A stretch of 64,000 nucleotides of DNA from a bacterium 1XD21-13 (GTDB taxonomy: Bacteria > Bacillota > Clostridia > Lachnospirales > Lachnospiraceae): NCBI GenBank assembly GCA_009917555.1, contig QZDX01000002.1, forward strand, positions 186,001-250,000, in the 5' to 3' direction. This document shows positions 36,085 to 45,186 of this stretch, piece after piece (the first letter of the stretch is position 1; every line of letters begins with the position of its first letter). Below the pieces are notes generated by a model. The model had not been told where the DNA came from. It saw only the letters and a program-made list of their open reading frames with translations, and made no database searches. A program made the position numbers and the translations under genes.

Positions 36085-36624
36085 CTACTGGATATTTGAC
36101 TTAATATAATATACTCGATTCTCTTTTCTTGCAGGCGCCTTGGGGTATTCACCGTCCACAAAGCCCAGGGCGCAGTGGCCGATTCCCTCATACTCCTCCT
36201 GGATGCCAAGGGAGCGCAAAAGCTCCTTTCCCCACTGGGTTTCAAATTCCTGCTTTGCCCTGTGTATCCAGCAGCTTCCCATACCCAGCTCGTGAGCCGC
36301 CAGCATGAGATTTCCCATTACAAGGCTTCCGTCGTATACCCGGTTGGGCTCGTCCTTTTTTGCCAGCACAATCAGCATGGCAGGCGCTCCGTAGAACGGG
36401 TCGAAGCCCTCCTCCCAGCCGCCGATTTCGCAGTTCATTTTCGCAATCTCGTCACGAAGCTTTTTGTCCGTAACCTGAATGATGATGGTGGTCTGACGGT
36501 TCTTTCCGCTTGCCGCATAGATTCCGGCCTCAATGATCTGGTCAAGGATCTCCTGGGGTACCATGTCCGGCTTGTATTTGCGGATGCTTCTCCTTGTTTT
36601 CATTTGTTCCAATACGTTGCTCAT
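36085..36624 (-). CDS. Nitroreductase-family flavoprotein
   Basis: 179 residues. RRSIRKYKPDMVPQEILDQIIEAGIYAASGKNRQTTIIIQV is the FMN-binding N-terminus; NLMLAAHELGMGSCWIHR and IGHCALGFVDGEYPKAPARKENRV complete the family pattern. Homodimeric FMN enzymes reducing nitro or quinone compounds with NAD(P)H. Substrate unknown. Confidence 0.9.
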   Translation of the reverse strand: MSNVLEQMKTRRSIRKYKPDMVPQEILDQIIEAGIYAASGKNRQTTIIIQVTDKKLRDEIAKMNCEIGGWEEGFDPFYGAPAMLIVLAKKDEPNRVYDGSLVMGNLMLAAHELGMGSCWIHRAKQEFETQWGKELLRSLGIQEEYEGIGHCALGFVDGEYPKAPARKENRVYYIKSNIQ

Positions 36625-36828
36625 TTGTTTGTCCTCCTGTTTTCTATGACGTTTTTCCTTTTATTTGCTGCCACACTATATTTACTGATGCCACTCCAAT
36701 TCCCTTGCCGATACCACCCGGTAGTTGTCCGGGCCCTCTCCCTGTTGCATATTCAACCTACTTTTGAGATTCTCTGTCCCTTTTCCGGTATAACCATTTG
36801 ATCTCCTCCCTTTGCAAAGCGTTCTTGA

Positions 36829-37179
36829 TCATGTACGCAGAATCTTTTCCATGGGCTTTCCCTTTGCCAGCTCGTCCACCAGCTTATCCAAATAGCGGAT
36901 TTTCTGCATAAGGGGATCTTCAATGGATTCTACGGCAATGCCACAGATCTTTCCTTTGATAAGGGAACAGTTGGGATTGATGGCCGGCGCTTCCTGAAAG
37001 AATGCCTCATAGTCCGCCTCCCTCTCTATCTGCCGGGTTAAGCCCTCCTGGTCGTATCCTGTAAGCCAGCAGATGACTTTATCTACCTCCTCCCTGGAAC
37101 GGCCTTTCCGTTCTGCCTTTTGAACCAGAAGCGGATATATTTTTGAAAATTTCATGGCAAATACTTTTTCTTTTTCCAT
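36829..37179 (-). CDS. DUF2200 family protein
   Basis: 116 residues. [38 protein letters not shown] is the family core, followed by [49 protein letters not shown] small helical protein without known function. GGAGG is 12 bases from the ATG. Confidence 0.85.
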   Translation of the reverse strand: MEKEKVFAMKFSKIYPLLVQKAERKGRSREEVDKVICWLTGYDQEGLTRQIEREADYEAFFQEAPAINPNCSLIKGKICGIAVESIEDPLMQKIRYLDKLVDELAKGKPMEKILRT

Positions 37180-37242
37180 AAAACTACTGAGCCTCCTTTT
37201 TTGCTCTAGATTTTAATAAGCCGGAATGTTTCCTTGACATTT

Positions 37243-37656
37243 TTATAAAACCATCAGCAGGGTTCCGGCTCCAATGAGCATACAGCCCAGGATGGATTTT
37301 CCTGTGAATTCTTCATGCAGGAATACAAAGGCCAGAATCAGCGTGAAAACCACGCTCAGCTTGTCAATGGGTACTACCTTTGATACCTCCCCCATTTGCA
37401 GTGCCTTGTAATAGCAGAGCCAGGAACCTCCTGTGGCCAGCCCTGACAGGATGAGAAATATCCAGCTTTTGCGGCTGATTTCGGAAATGCCGGACTGGGC
37501 GTTTGTGAGGAACACCATTCCCCATGCCATGAGTAATACCACAAAGGTACGGATTGCCGTAGCCAGATTGGAATTCACTCCCTCGATTCCGGCTTTGGCC
37601 AGTATGGAGGTTAATGCTGCAAATATGGAGGATAGAAAGGCAAATAACAGCCACAT
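37243..37656 (-). CDS. Half-size EamA-family membrane protein
   Basis: 137 residues with four hydrophobic segments, one EamA repeat rather than two. Contains PIDKLSVVFTLILAFVFLHEEFTGKSILGCMLIGAGTLLMVL, the typical C-terminal EamA motif. Such half-size members act as dimers. Possible small-molecule exporter. Confidence 0.88.
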   Translation of the reverse strand: MWLLFAFLSSIFAALTSILAKAGIEGVNSNLATAIRTFVVLLMAWGMVFLTNAQSGISEISRKSWIFLILSGLATGGSWLCYYKALQMGEVSKVVPIDKLSVVFTLILAFVFLHEEFTGKSILGCMLIGAGTLLMVL

Positions 37657-37696
37657 GTTTTGTCACCTCGAATCCGAAATAATCGATTTCTTTACT

Positions 37697-38107
37697 CTAT
37701 GAATGCTTTCCTGTTTTATCACACCAGGAGGCAATCTCTGCAATCAGCTTCAGGGGAAGAGGCTTATGAAACGGCAGTTGGATTGCCCCTTTGCTGGTCT
37801 TATATTCCTTTAGCTGATCCGCAAATTCCACTATGGCCTCCGGTCCCGGATACAGGCCGATATGCCTTTTGAATCCTGCAAAATGGATAATGTTATGCCC
37901 GTTCCAATAGGTGGGCATGCTCCAGGAAATCTTCTCCTGTGCTTCGGGCAGTGCCCCACGTATGGCGTCTCTTACCTGTTTCAGATACTTTTGTACCTCC
38001 TCTGGCTGCGCCGCAATATATTCATCAATGGTTTGTGGTGCTGTTCCACAGTAGTGATCCTGATTTTGGTTTTTAAAGCAGCGGCCGCATTTGGGACATG
38101 TCCACAT
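37697..38107 (-). CDS. DUF1801-type protein with N-terminal zinc ribbon
   Basis: 136 residues. An N-terminal zinc-ribbon-like motif (CPKCGRCFKNQNQDHYC) precedes a DUF1801 domain (YIAAQPEEVQKYLKQVRDAIRGALPEAQEKISWSMPTYW, FAGFKRHIGLYPGPEAI, GAIQLPFHKPLPLKLI), the fold of Fra/YdhG proteins. Role unknown; related proteins have been linked to iron handling. Confidence 0.8.
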   Translation of the reverse strand: MWTCPKCGRCFKNQNQDHYCGTAPQTIDEYIAAQPEEVQKYLKQVRDAIRGALPEAQEKISWSMPTYWNGHNIIHFAGFKRHIGLYPGPEAIVEFADQLKEYKTSKGAIQLPFHKPLPLKLIAEIASWCDKTGKHS

Positions 38108-38149
38108 AGGCTTCTTTTCCTTTTCTGTAAGCTTGTATATATTGTTTAA

Positions 38150-39062
38150 TTACGACATTATTACGACATCAAGATACCACCCAGCTTCCATTGCGGTTGG
38201 CGCCTGTTCGGACAATGATACCGGAGGCTTTCCATTTTTTTGTAACAGGGCAACCACCTTATCCTCCATGGACTCCGCTTCACTCCTGTCAGCAGCTACC
38301 TCATTTGAGGACAATTCCAGAAGCAACTCCCGAATAACCTTTAGCATAAATTCTACAAATACGGTAGACTCTCCCATTGTATTCCCATGATTGAGAGCCC
38401 GATAATATTCGTCCTGCCTCTCATGAATCAGTGTCTCTATGGGAATCCATAAAAAGAAGTCTTTCCATTTTGACAAAATCAAAGTATGCCACAATCTGCC
38501 TAGTCTTCCATTCCCATCAGCAAAAGGATGTATAAATTCAAACACATAATGAAAAATACAGGACTTAATCAAGGGCTGCAGCTTTGATACCTTTAACCAT
38601 GTAAATAATTCCTGCATCAAATCTGGTACATACTGCGGCGGTGTTCCTGCATGGATTAATTCTGTCCCCGCATATACTCCTACATTGGTACTTCGAAAGA
38701 TTCCCGCTTCCTTAACAAGCTCTGTCATCATGACCTTGTGAGCTTTCAATAAATCCTTTACCTTATATGGATTCAACTGGGCCAGTAAGTCGTATGCCTC
38801 ATAAGCATTTTTTACCTCCCGTATATCCTGTGGCGGACCAAGAACTCTCTTCCCCTCAATAACTCGCTAACCTGTTCCACGGTCAAGGAATTTTGTTCTA
38901 TAGCCAGTGATGAATGGAGCGGATTCGATTTTCCCTGCGAAGTCTTGGGTTTGTGGACAATCGATCCGACAAAGAAATTCGTCCAGTAAGCTCTGCAATC
39001 TCAATCACTAGATTTGTAATTTCCTCAGTTATTGTAAAAGGCGGCTTGTAAGCTTCAGACAT
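38150..39062 (-). pseudogene. Fic-family AMPylase-like protein, two frameshifts
   Basis: From the ATG at 39062 the frame MSEAYKPPFTITEEITNLV runs to ...RSIHHWL and stops at 38898. A second frame continues LAIEQNSLTVEQVSELLRG, and a third resumes RVLGPPQDIREVKNAYEAY and carries the rest, including the intact catalytic HPFADGNGRLGR. Restoring a lost TCAT near 38908-38913 and one A near 38850 gives a 305-residue Fic protein of normal length. An N-terminal inhibitory helix-type sequence (SSLAIEQN, the S/T-x3-E-[G/N] motif) would be restored too. Likely inactive now. Confidence 0.83.
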
Positions 39063-39645
39063 TGATGGGAACCTCCTCACCTGACAGTGTATATCTGCGC
39101 TCTCGTTCCTCCCTGTCATAGATGTAAAGCGTCTCCAACGGAAATCCAATGCTACGAAGCAGAGCTTCAAAGAATTCCTCCCGTTTCCGTCGTATCTCCT
39201 GGCTGTCTGTGCTGACAAGCTCTCCGTCACGCTCCACCATCCATACCTTTTTATCCAGGAAAGCAATATAGAAGATATCCTTTCTGTCCGGAAAAATATA
39301 GACCTCTCTGGCATTTCCCTGTTCATCCAGACGGAAATGGCGGTTGGATTGCAGCTCAAAATGCCAAAACAGCCCCTGCTCAGCCGTCAATACATTGTTT
39401 TTCACTGCACCCACATCCATCACCCATTCTGTCCACTGGTTTTCTCTGACACCGGGGATTCCGTTCACCTGCCCGAAACGCTTGCACAGGCCCTGGCCAC
39501 GGACCTTTGTCTTTTTCAAAAATTTGTCAACCCGATCCACAATATCCTTTAAATCCTGTATTCTGCAGACAATTCCGTACTCTGTCACGTCACTGTACAC
39601 CTTTTCTCTTACATCCGGATTCCGAGGGTCCCACAATTGATACAT
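39055..39645 (-). CDS. Hypothetical protein overlapping the fic start
   Basis: 196 residues, not recognised. Starts MYQLWDPRNPDVREKVYSDVTEYG; soluble, mixed alpha/beta, rich in charged residues, with ALLRSIGFPLETLYIYDREERERRYTL near the C-terminus. Its TGA overlaps the fic ATG (ATGTCTGA), so the two were translationally coupled. It may have been a partner or regulator of the Fic protein; this rests on position only. Confidence 0.6.
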   Translation of the reverse strand: MYQLWDPRNPDVREKVYSDVTEYGIVCRIQDLKDIVDRVDKFLKKTKVRGQGLCKRFGQVNGIPGVRENQWTEWVMDVGAVKNNVLTAEQGLFWHFELQSNRHFRLDEQGNAREVYIFPDRKDIFYIAFLDKKVWMVERDGELVSTDSQEIRRKREEFFEALLRSIGFPLETLYIYDREERERRYTLSGEEVPINV

Positions 39646-39802
39646 TCGCCTTTTACTCCTGTCATCTTGTCCTATTATATATTTGGGAAACGTATACTCT
39701 TTACTCTGTATGGATTTACAAATGTCCTGTAGTTAGCATGATTCATTGTAGAAATTGTACCACATTCCTCATTATTGAAACAAGAACAAACCATTTCATA
39801 GC

Positions 39803-40354
39803 TCACTTCCATACAGGCACCGGATTCTCCCCATGGCTCCCAATGATCTTCTCCATCCAAATCATATCGTACCACCGGCCGAATTTGCAGCCGCACTTAT
39901 GAAATTCTCCTACCTTTATGTAACCCATATGCTCATGAAACTGGGCGCTGTTTTTTGTGAGATATTCGTCCGGTTCTTCCGTATATCCGATACAGGCGTA
40001 GAGATTGCGAATCCCCATTTTTGCCAAAGCACTCTCCAGCTCCTCATACAGCCCTCTTCCAAGCCCCTGTTTCCTGCTTTCAGCCGCCAGATAAATGGTC
40101 ATCTCCGCCGACCAGTCGTAGGCAGCCCGCCCCACAAAGGGACCGGCGTATGCATAGCCCAGGATCTTACCCTCCTGAACTGCCACAAGATAGGGATATT
40201 TTTTCAGGGTATTGGCAATCCGTTCTTTGAACCGGGCGATTGTGGGCACTTCATATTCAAAGGAAATGGCCGTATTTTTTACATAATATCCATAGATGCC
40301 CAAAAGAGCCTCGGCGTCATTTATATCTACTGTTCTGATTTCTATTTTGCTCAT
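39803..40354 (-). CDS. GNAT N-acetyltransferase, phosphinothricin/methionine sulfone acetyltransferase-like
   Basis: 183 residues. IRTVDINDAEALLGIYGYYVKNTAISFEYEVPT is the N-terminal signature of the Pat/YncA/MddA group, with motif A YLAAESRKQGLGRGLYEELESALAKMGI and C-terminal FHEHMGYIKVGEFHKCGCKFGRWYDMIWMEK. Members acetylate phosphinothricin, methionine sulfone or related amino acids. Substrate not provable here. Confidence 0.85.
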   Translation of the reverse strand: MSKIEIRTVDINDAEALLGIYGYYVKNTAISFEYEVPTIARFKERIANTLKKYPYLVAVQEGKILGYAYAGPFVGRAAYDWSAEMTIYLAAESRKQGLGRGLYEELESALAKMGIRNLYACIGYTEEPDEYLTKNSAQFHEHMGYIKVGEFHKCGCKFGRWYDMIWMEKIIGSHGENPVPVWK

Positions 40355-40606
40355 AAGATGCTCCTCATCTTTTTCCTTTTACTGCCTTATCCGTCCAATT
40401 CAGCCTGATACGGATATACAAAGCTTTATCCGTTAAAGTATAACAAAAATAGAACCTCTTATCCAGAACAAATAGAATAAAAATCATCTTATTTTCCTCT
40501 CCCACTATCTTTTTCCCCTCCAAAACAGTTATAGTAAATAGAAAGCGCTTTTGAAGCTCACAAACCAGACAGATACGAACAGACATCTGCCCAAAGGGAG
40601 GCTCGC

Positions 40607-41125
40607 ATGGGCATAGCTATTGATACCGATTTTCCCCTGATACGCAAAATGCGTATGGGGGACGAACAGGCCATAGAAGCCTTTGTAAGAAAATACTATC
40701 CCAGCATCTTAAAATACTGTCAGACCCACGTGACGGATCAGGGTCACGCAGAGGATCTGACACAGGATACCTTTGCCCGTTTTTTCCGAAGTCTGAACCA
40801 CTATAAGCACTATGGAAAGGCGGCCAATTACCTCTACACCATCGCCTCCCGCCTGTGCCGGGACTACTATAAGCAGATACATGAGCTCCCCTTTGAGACA
40901 CTGCCCAAGACCCCTGCCCTGCACGCCCCGCCACCGGAGCAGCAAATCACGGCAAAGCTTGCCCTGGGCAGCCTGCCGCCGGAAATAAGGGAGACAGCCA
41001 TTCTCTTTTTTATGCAGGAGCAAAAGCAAAAGGACATTGCCAGAATCCTGGGCATCAGCCTGCCCCTGGTGAAATACAGAATCAAGAGGGCAAGGGAGCT
41101 GCTCTCGGACTATTTTAATGAATAA
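40607..41125 (+). CDS. ECF-type RNA polymerase sigma factor
   Basis: 172 residues. Region 2: AIEAFVRKYYPSILKYCQTHVTDQGHAEDLTQDTFARFFRSLNHYKHYGKAANYLYTIASRLCRDYYKQ; region 4: LPPEIRETAILFFMQEQKQKDIARILGISLPLVKYRIKRARELL. First gene of a four-gene plus-strand operon with a membrane protein and an ABC exporter. A cre-like GAAAGCGCTTTT lies about 65 bases upstream (40541-40552), suggesting possible catabolite control. Confidence 0.92.
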   Translation: MGIAIDTDFPLIRKMRMGDEQAIEAFVRKYYPSILKYCQTHVTDQGHAEDLTQDTFARFFRSLNHYKHYGKAANYLYTIASRLCRDYYKQIHELPFETLPKTPALHAPPPEQQITAKLALGSLPPEIRETAILFFMQEQKQKDIARILGISLPLVKYRIKRARELLSDYFNE

Positions 41126-41140
41126 CTACAGGAGGACCAC

Positions 41141-41902
41141 ATGAACCTATCCAAATCTAAAATCCAAACCCATCTGGGCGCAAAAGCCCCTGTTCCCTGC
41201 CGGGAACAAAGGCTGTGCGCCGCAATCCAAGCCTCAAAAACCGCCTTTTGCGAAAGCGAGGCCGGCGCCCCTCTCTCCTACCTGGAATTTCTCTACCAAC
41301 AGAGCCTCTACATCCGCAAGCAGTGGTGGATTCTTCAAGCCTGCGTCCTGCTCGCTTTGTGGCTGTCCCTGGCAGTAACCAGGACCTGCTTCCCCCTTAG
41401 AAGATTCATGGGCGTTGCCGCCCCTCTTTTTGCCGTTTTAATCCTGCCGGAGCTGTGGAAAAACCGAAGCGCAGGCGCACTGGAAATCGAGTGCACCGCC
41501 TGCTACTCCCTGCGGCAAATCTACGGAGCCAGAATCCTCCTTTTCGCCTTGGTGGACTTAGTGCTCCTCAGCCTCTTTTCTCTCTGCGTCATGGGAGCAT
41601 GGAAAATACCGGCTGAAGATCTGGTCATCCAGTTTTTTCTTCCTTATCTGGTCACCTGCTGCATCTGCTTTCGCACCCTGTACAGCAGGAAAATCAGCTC
41701 AGAAGCCTTTGCCATCCTCCTTTGTGCCCTCTGGTCCCTCATATGGATCGAGCTGCTGCTCCATGAGACCGTCTACGAAATCATTTCCCTGCCCCTGTGG
41801 CTTGCCATGACAGCAGCCGCAGCCCTCTATCTGGGATACTGCATCAAACGGGGCCAGGAAAACTGCAACACCATCTGGGAGGTAAAAACACAATGGAACT
41901 AA
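41141..41902 (+). CDS. Integral membrane protein downstream of the ECF sigma factor
   Basis: 253 residues with about six hydrophobic segments after a 60-residue cytoplasmic N-terminus (LSYLEFLYQQSLYIRKQWWILQA). Starts 15 bp after the sigma stop behind AGGAGG and overlaps the next ABC ATPase gene by 10 bp. No zinc-binding anti-sigma motif is visible. It could be the membrane anti-sigma/sensor or a second permease; I do not recognise the family with certainty. Confidence 0.65.
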   Translation: MNLSKSKIQTHLGAKAPVPCREQRLCAAIQASKTAFCESEAGAPLSYLEFLYQQSLYIRKQWWILQACVLLALWLSLAVTRTCFPLRRFMGVAAPLFAVLILPELWKNRSAGALEIECTACYSLRQIYGARILLFALVDLVLLSLFSLCVMGAWKIPAEDLVIQFFLPYLVTCCICFRTLYSRKISSEAFAILLCALWSLIWIELLLHETVYEIISLPLWLAMTAAAALYLGYCIKRGQENCNTIWEVKTQWN

Positions 41903-42804
41903 CCGTCAAAAATCTCACAAAGGAATTTAAGGATCTCACCGCCGTCCGGGGCATATCCCTCACCATGACCACCGGCGTCTACGGGCTTCTGGGCGTAAAC
42001 GGCGCCGGAAAAACCACCTTGATGCGGATGCTCTGCACCCTCCTGCGCCCCACCCACGGCTCCATCACCTGGGACGAACAGGACATCTTTTCCATGGACC
42101 GGGATTACCGGAGGCTTTTGGGTTATCTCCCCCAGGATTTCGGCTACTACCCAGACTTTACAGTCTACGACTACCTTATGTATGTGGCCTCCATCAAGGG
42201 TCTGCGCCCTGTCACCGCAAAGCACCGCACCAAGGCTCTCCTGGAACAGGTGGGAATGGCGGAAAATGCCCGCAAAAAAATGAAAAAGCTCTCCGGCGGC
42301 ATGAAGCGCCGGGTAGGGATCGCCCAGGCCATGCTTGGAAATCCCAAAATACTCATCCTGGACGAGCCTACTGCCGGCCTGGACCCCAGCGAGCGCATCC
42401 GTTTTCGGAATCTCATCAGCACCCTCTCCGAGGAACGCCTGGTGCTGCTCTCCACCCACATTGTGTCGGACATTGCCTATATTGCAAATGAAATTCTTCT
42501 GATGAAAAACGGTTCTATTGAAGCTCAGGGAACCTCCCAGGAGCTCTTATCCCACATGCCGGAGCAGGTGTGGACCCTTACGGTCCCAAGGGATCAGGTG
42601 AATACCTATATGCACCATTACAAAATATCCAACATAAAAACGGTGCCCGGCGGAACGGAACTTCGGATCCTGTCTGGGACAAGGCCGTCCAAGGACGCCA
42701 TTTTGGAAAATGCAACCTTAGAGGATCTGTTTCTGGCTTATTTTGGAGAATCACCCTATGGACATACGAATGTCGACGAAAGTGCAGGTGAGCAGGATGG
42801 TTAA
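41893..42804 (+). CDS. ABC transporter ATP-binding protein (exporter type)
   Basis: 303 residues from the ATG at 41893 (GGGAGG upstream). Walker A GVNGAGKTTLM, Q-loop YLPQDFGYYPDFTVYDYL, signature LSGGMKRRVGIAQAML, Walker B ILILDEPTAGLDPSERIRF and switch STHIVSDI are intact. The C-terminal extension resembles multidrug or lantibiotic export ATPases (CcmA type). Partner of the permease at 42758-44020, whose start lies inside this gene's 3' end. Confidence 0.9.
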   Translation: MELTVKNLTKEFKDLTAVRGISLTMTTGVYGLLGVNGAGKTTLMRMLCTLLRPTHGSITWDEQDIFSMDRDYRRLLGYLPQDFGYYPDFTVYDYLMYVASIKGLRPVTAKHRTKALLEQVGMAENARKKMKKLSGGMKRRVGIAQAMLGNPKILILDEPTAGLDPSERIRFRNLISTLSEERLVLLSTHIVSDIAYIANEILLMKNGSIEAQGTSQELLSHMPEQVWTLTVPRDQVNTYMHHYKISNIKTVPGGTELRILSGTRPSKDAILENATLEDLFLAYFGESPYGHTNVDESAGEQDG

Positions 42805-44020
42805 ATATGAACTGAAAAAGGTATTTCTAAGAACAGGCAACAGGGTTGCCCTACTTGTACTCCTGCTTGTGACAGGCATTACCTGCTTTTTCGCCGCAAA
42901 CATTTCTTATGTAAACGAAAACGGAGAATCAACATCGGGACCGGCTGCCATAGCATCCCTAAAAAAGGCACAAAAGGAATGGTCCGGCTTACTGGATGAG
43001 GAAACCCTCCGGCAGGTCATTGCCGAAAACCGAAGAATCCGGACATCACCGGAAGCAATGTCCGACAATGTAAGAGAAAGTAACATTGCCTACAGTTGGG
43101 GACAGGGCATTGGAGAAATCCGAAGCCTGCTAAACTGCTCTTTTTGTGCCTTTCGGGAGTACGATTACTATCGTGCGGATTCTTTGACAGAGGCTGAAGC
43201 TTCCTCTTTTTATGCAAATCGAATTTCATCCCTTAAGGATTGGTTGTCAGAGGAGGCAAAGGATCAGTTCTCAGAAAAGGAAAAGGAATACTTAATCAGC
43301 CAATACGAAAGCCTTGAGACACCATTTTTCTGCGACTATATGGCCGGATGGCGGCAACTATTTGAATACGCACCTACCGTTGTAATGATTACCATGCTGG
43401 TTCTGGGATACCTGGTTGCCGGAATCTTTTCCAGCGAATTTTCCTGGAAGTCAGATGCCGTCTTCTTTACTTCCTTTTACGGGCGGGATCGGGCGGTCTT
43501 TGCCAAAGTAAAAACCGGTTTTCTTCTGGTAACTGCCGTGTATTTTGCTGCCTTTCTTCTCTATACCGGAATTGTCCTGACGTATCTGGGAACAGACGGC
43601 TACAACTGTGCCATTCAGAACAGCTGGGGTTCCTGGAAAAGCTTTTACAATATCACCAACTGGCAGGAATTTCTTCTGATTGCCCTCAGTGGATATATCG
43701 GATGCCTGTTCATCTCCTCCTTAAGCATGCTGGTGTCCGCAAAGACTAAATCTGCCGTGATTGCCGTTATGGTCCCTGTTGTGTTGATTTTCATTCCCTC
43801 CTTTATCGGGAATATCAACAGTCCCTTGGTGAATAAAATCCTGGGGCTGCTGCCGGATCAGCTTTTACAGATGAGCTCGGCACTTAATTATTTCAATCTG
43901 TACACCCTTGGCGGAAAGGTCCTTGGAGCAGTGCCCATTCTCCTGGTGCTGTACTCACTCCTTACCGGAATACTTCTGCCGGTACTGTATCGGGAGTATG
44001 GACGCAAGGAGGTGGGCTGA
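42758..44020 (+). CDS. ABC-2-type permease, export system
   Basis: 420 residues with about six hydrophobic segments in two groups (about 22-44 and after 205), separated by a large extracytoplasmic region (about 50-200) rich in charged residues (EETLRQVIAENRRIRTSPEA, EKEKEYLISQYESLE). Start ATG 42758 with GGAG 9 bases upstream; overlaps the ATPase gene by 47 bp. Together with the ECF sigma factor it resembles envelope-stress or antimicrobial-peptide resistance exporters. Confidence 0.8.
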   Translation: MDIRMSTKVQVSRMVKYELKKVFLRTGNRVALLVLLLVTGITCFFAANISYVNENGESTSGPAAIASLKKAQKEWSGLLDEETLRQVIAENRRIRTSPEAMSDNVRESNIAYSWGQGIGEIRSLLNCSFCAFREYDYYRADSLTEAEASSFYANRISSLKDWLSEEAKDQFSEKEKEYLISQYESLETPFFCDYMAGWRQLFEYAPTVVMITMLVLGYLVAGIFSSEFSWKSDAVFFTSFYGRDRAVFAKVKTGFLLVTAVYFAAFLLYTGIVLTYLGTDGYNCAIQNSWGSWKSFYNITNWQEFLLIALSGYIGCLFISSLSMLVSAKTKSAVIAVMVPVVLIFIPSFIGNINSPLVNKILGLLPDQLLQMSSALNYFNLYTLGGKVLGAVPILLVLYSLLTGILLPVLYREYGRKEVG

Positions 44021-44038
44021 AGAAAACTATAGATAAAA

Positions 44039-44076
44039 ACAAGGGAGTGCCTTATTTCCCGGCAACTCCCTTTTAT
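44039..44076. terminator. Terminator after the ECF/ABC operon
   Basis: AAGGGAGTGCC (44041 on) pairs with GGCAACTCCCTT with a one-base bulge, followed by TTTTATATC on the plus strand; A-rich on the other side, so it may also serve the minus-strand ROK remnant. Confidence 0.7.
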
Positions 44077-44137
44077 ATCACAATTTTTAAAGATTTTTTG
44101 TGATTCCTGCTGTCTTTTCTTCTGCTAATATTTAATC

Positions 44138-44826
44138 CTATTCTCCCCCAAAGGTTCTCAGATAATTCTGATAAGCCCCCATAAGATTTGCCTCATTAAA
44201 AAACTCGCAGGTAACCACCTCTGCCCTTGGGAAGTCCCATGGATAGACGGCGTAAAAATGATCCAGATTCTTTTGGATACTCTCAAGAAGCTTGGGCTGT
44301 CTGCTGATTCCACCACCGATGGCAAACCGCTCCGGGTCATAGATGAACTGCAGGTTCATAATCATCCGGCAATGGGCCTGGTAAACTGATCGAGAACCGC
44401 AAGCATTACCTCATCCCCCTCGTTCACCCACCGGAATACATCCTCGCTGTTGATAGTTCCCGGCTCTATCCGCTTTGCCCGTGACGCCATCTCCAGGAAA
44501 CGGTCGCTTCCGCTGATTCCTGCCCACATATTTGCCATCTGATCCATCTCTTCCCCCAGGATCACAAAGCTGAACTCTCCTGCTGCAAAATGAGCTCCCA
44601 TATGGACTTCTCCGTCCTTCACCAGAGCACCGCCCACGCCTGTTCCCAGAACCAGAACCACACCGTCCCGACAGTCCTTAAGGGCTCCCCAGGCTGCTTC
44701 CGCCAGGGCCGCGGACTTGGCATCATTCATAATGGCAACAGGCACACCGCAGAGACGCTCCATTTCCTTTTCTTTTAAAACCCATAATATCGTCCCTCCA
44801 ATGCTTTTTCTACTGTTTTCCTGCAA
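44138..44826 (-). pseudogene. ROK-family sugar kinase remnant, N-terminally deleted and frameshifted
   Basis: Homology begins at MERLCGVPVAIMNDAKSAALAEAAWGALKDCRDGVVLVLGTGVGGALVKDGEVHMG, i.e. the middle of a ROK kinase; the ATP-binding DxGGT N-terminus (about 100 residues) is gone. The frame ends at ...LDQFTRPIAG and the next frame resumes MIMNLQFIYDPERFAIGGGISRQPKLLESIQ. Adding one A near 44365 joins the two. The N-terminal codons before EKEMERL overlap a Shine-Dalgarno and ATG of a lost start, consistent with a deletion junction. It may have phosphorylated the sugar released from the PTS substrate. Not functional. Confidence 0.82.
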
Positions 44827-45121
44827 GTTTTAATGCAAAGTTCAAGACATTCTTTCCGTTCATGGTTCCATAGTCTGTCATAGGAATAACATCAACTGGT
44901 ACATTCTTCGGTCCGCAGATCTTCTTGGCCTCCGCAAGCTTATAGCGGATCTGGGGTCCTAAGGGAGCTACGTCAATGCCGTCTGTCTCCTCTGCCATCT
45001 AAGCCTCTGCCGTTGCCGAGATATCAGCCTCCAGACCCATTTCCTTTGCTACTTCCTTCATCTTATTTACCAGTAAGCTGGTTGACATACCTGCCGCACA
45101 AAATAACCGAATTGTAAACAT
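44810..45121 (-). pseudogene. PTS EIIB, lactose/cellobiose family, with an internal stop codon
   Basis: From the ATG at 45121 (AAGGAGG upstream) the frame reads [28 protein letters not shown] with the active-site Cys in CxxGMSTS, to ATAEA. Codon 41 is TAG (44999-45001). It then continues in the same frame MAEETDGIDVAPLGPQIRYKLAEAKKICG to the natural stop at 44810, total 103 residues, the usual EIIB length. One base change (CAG to TAG fits) explains the stop. The EIIC permease gene is absent from the locus. Confidence 0.85.
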
Positions 45122-45186
45122 ACTCAAATCCTCCTTAACTTTTTATTATGTAGTTGTTTTTGATTTTTACAGCTTTCCAATTCTAT

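Noticed and set aside
40365-40586. 73-codon minus-strand frame between the GNAT and sigma genes
   Set aside because: No Shine-Dalgarno, AT-rich low-complexity translation, and it lies over the probable sigma promoter and cre-like site.
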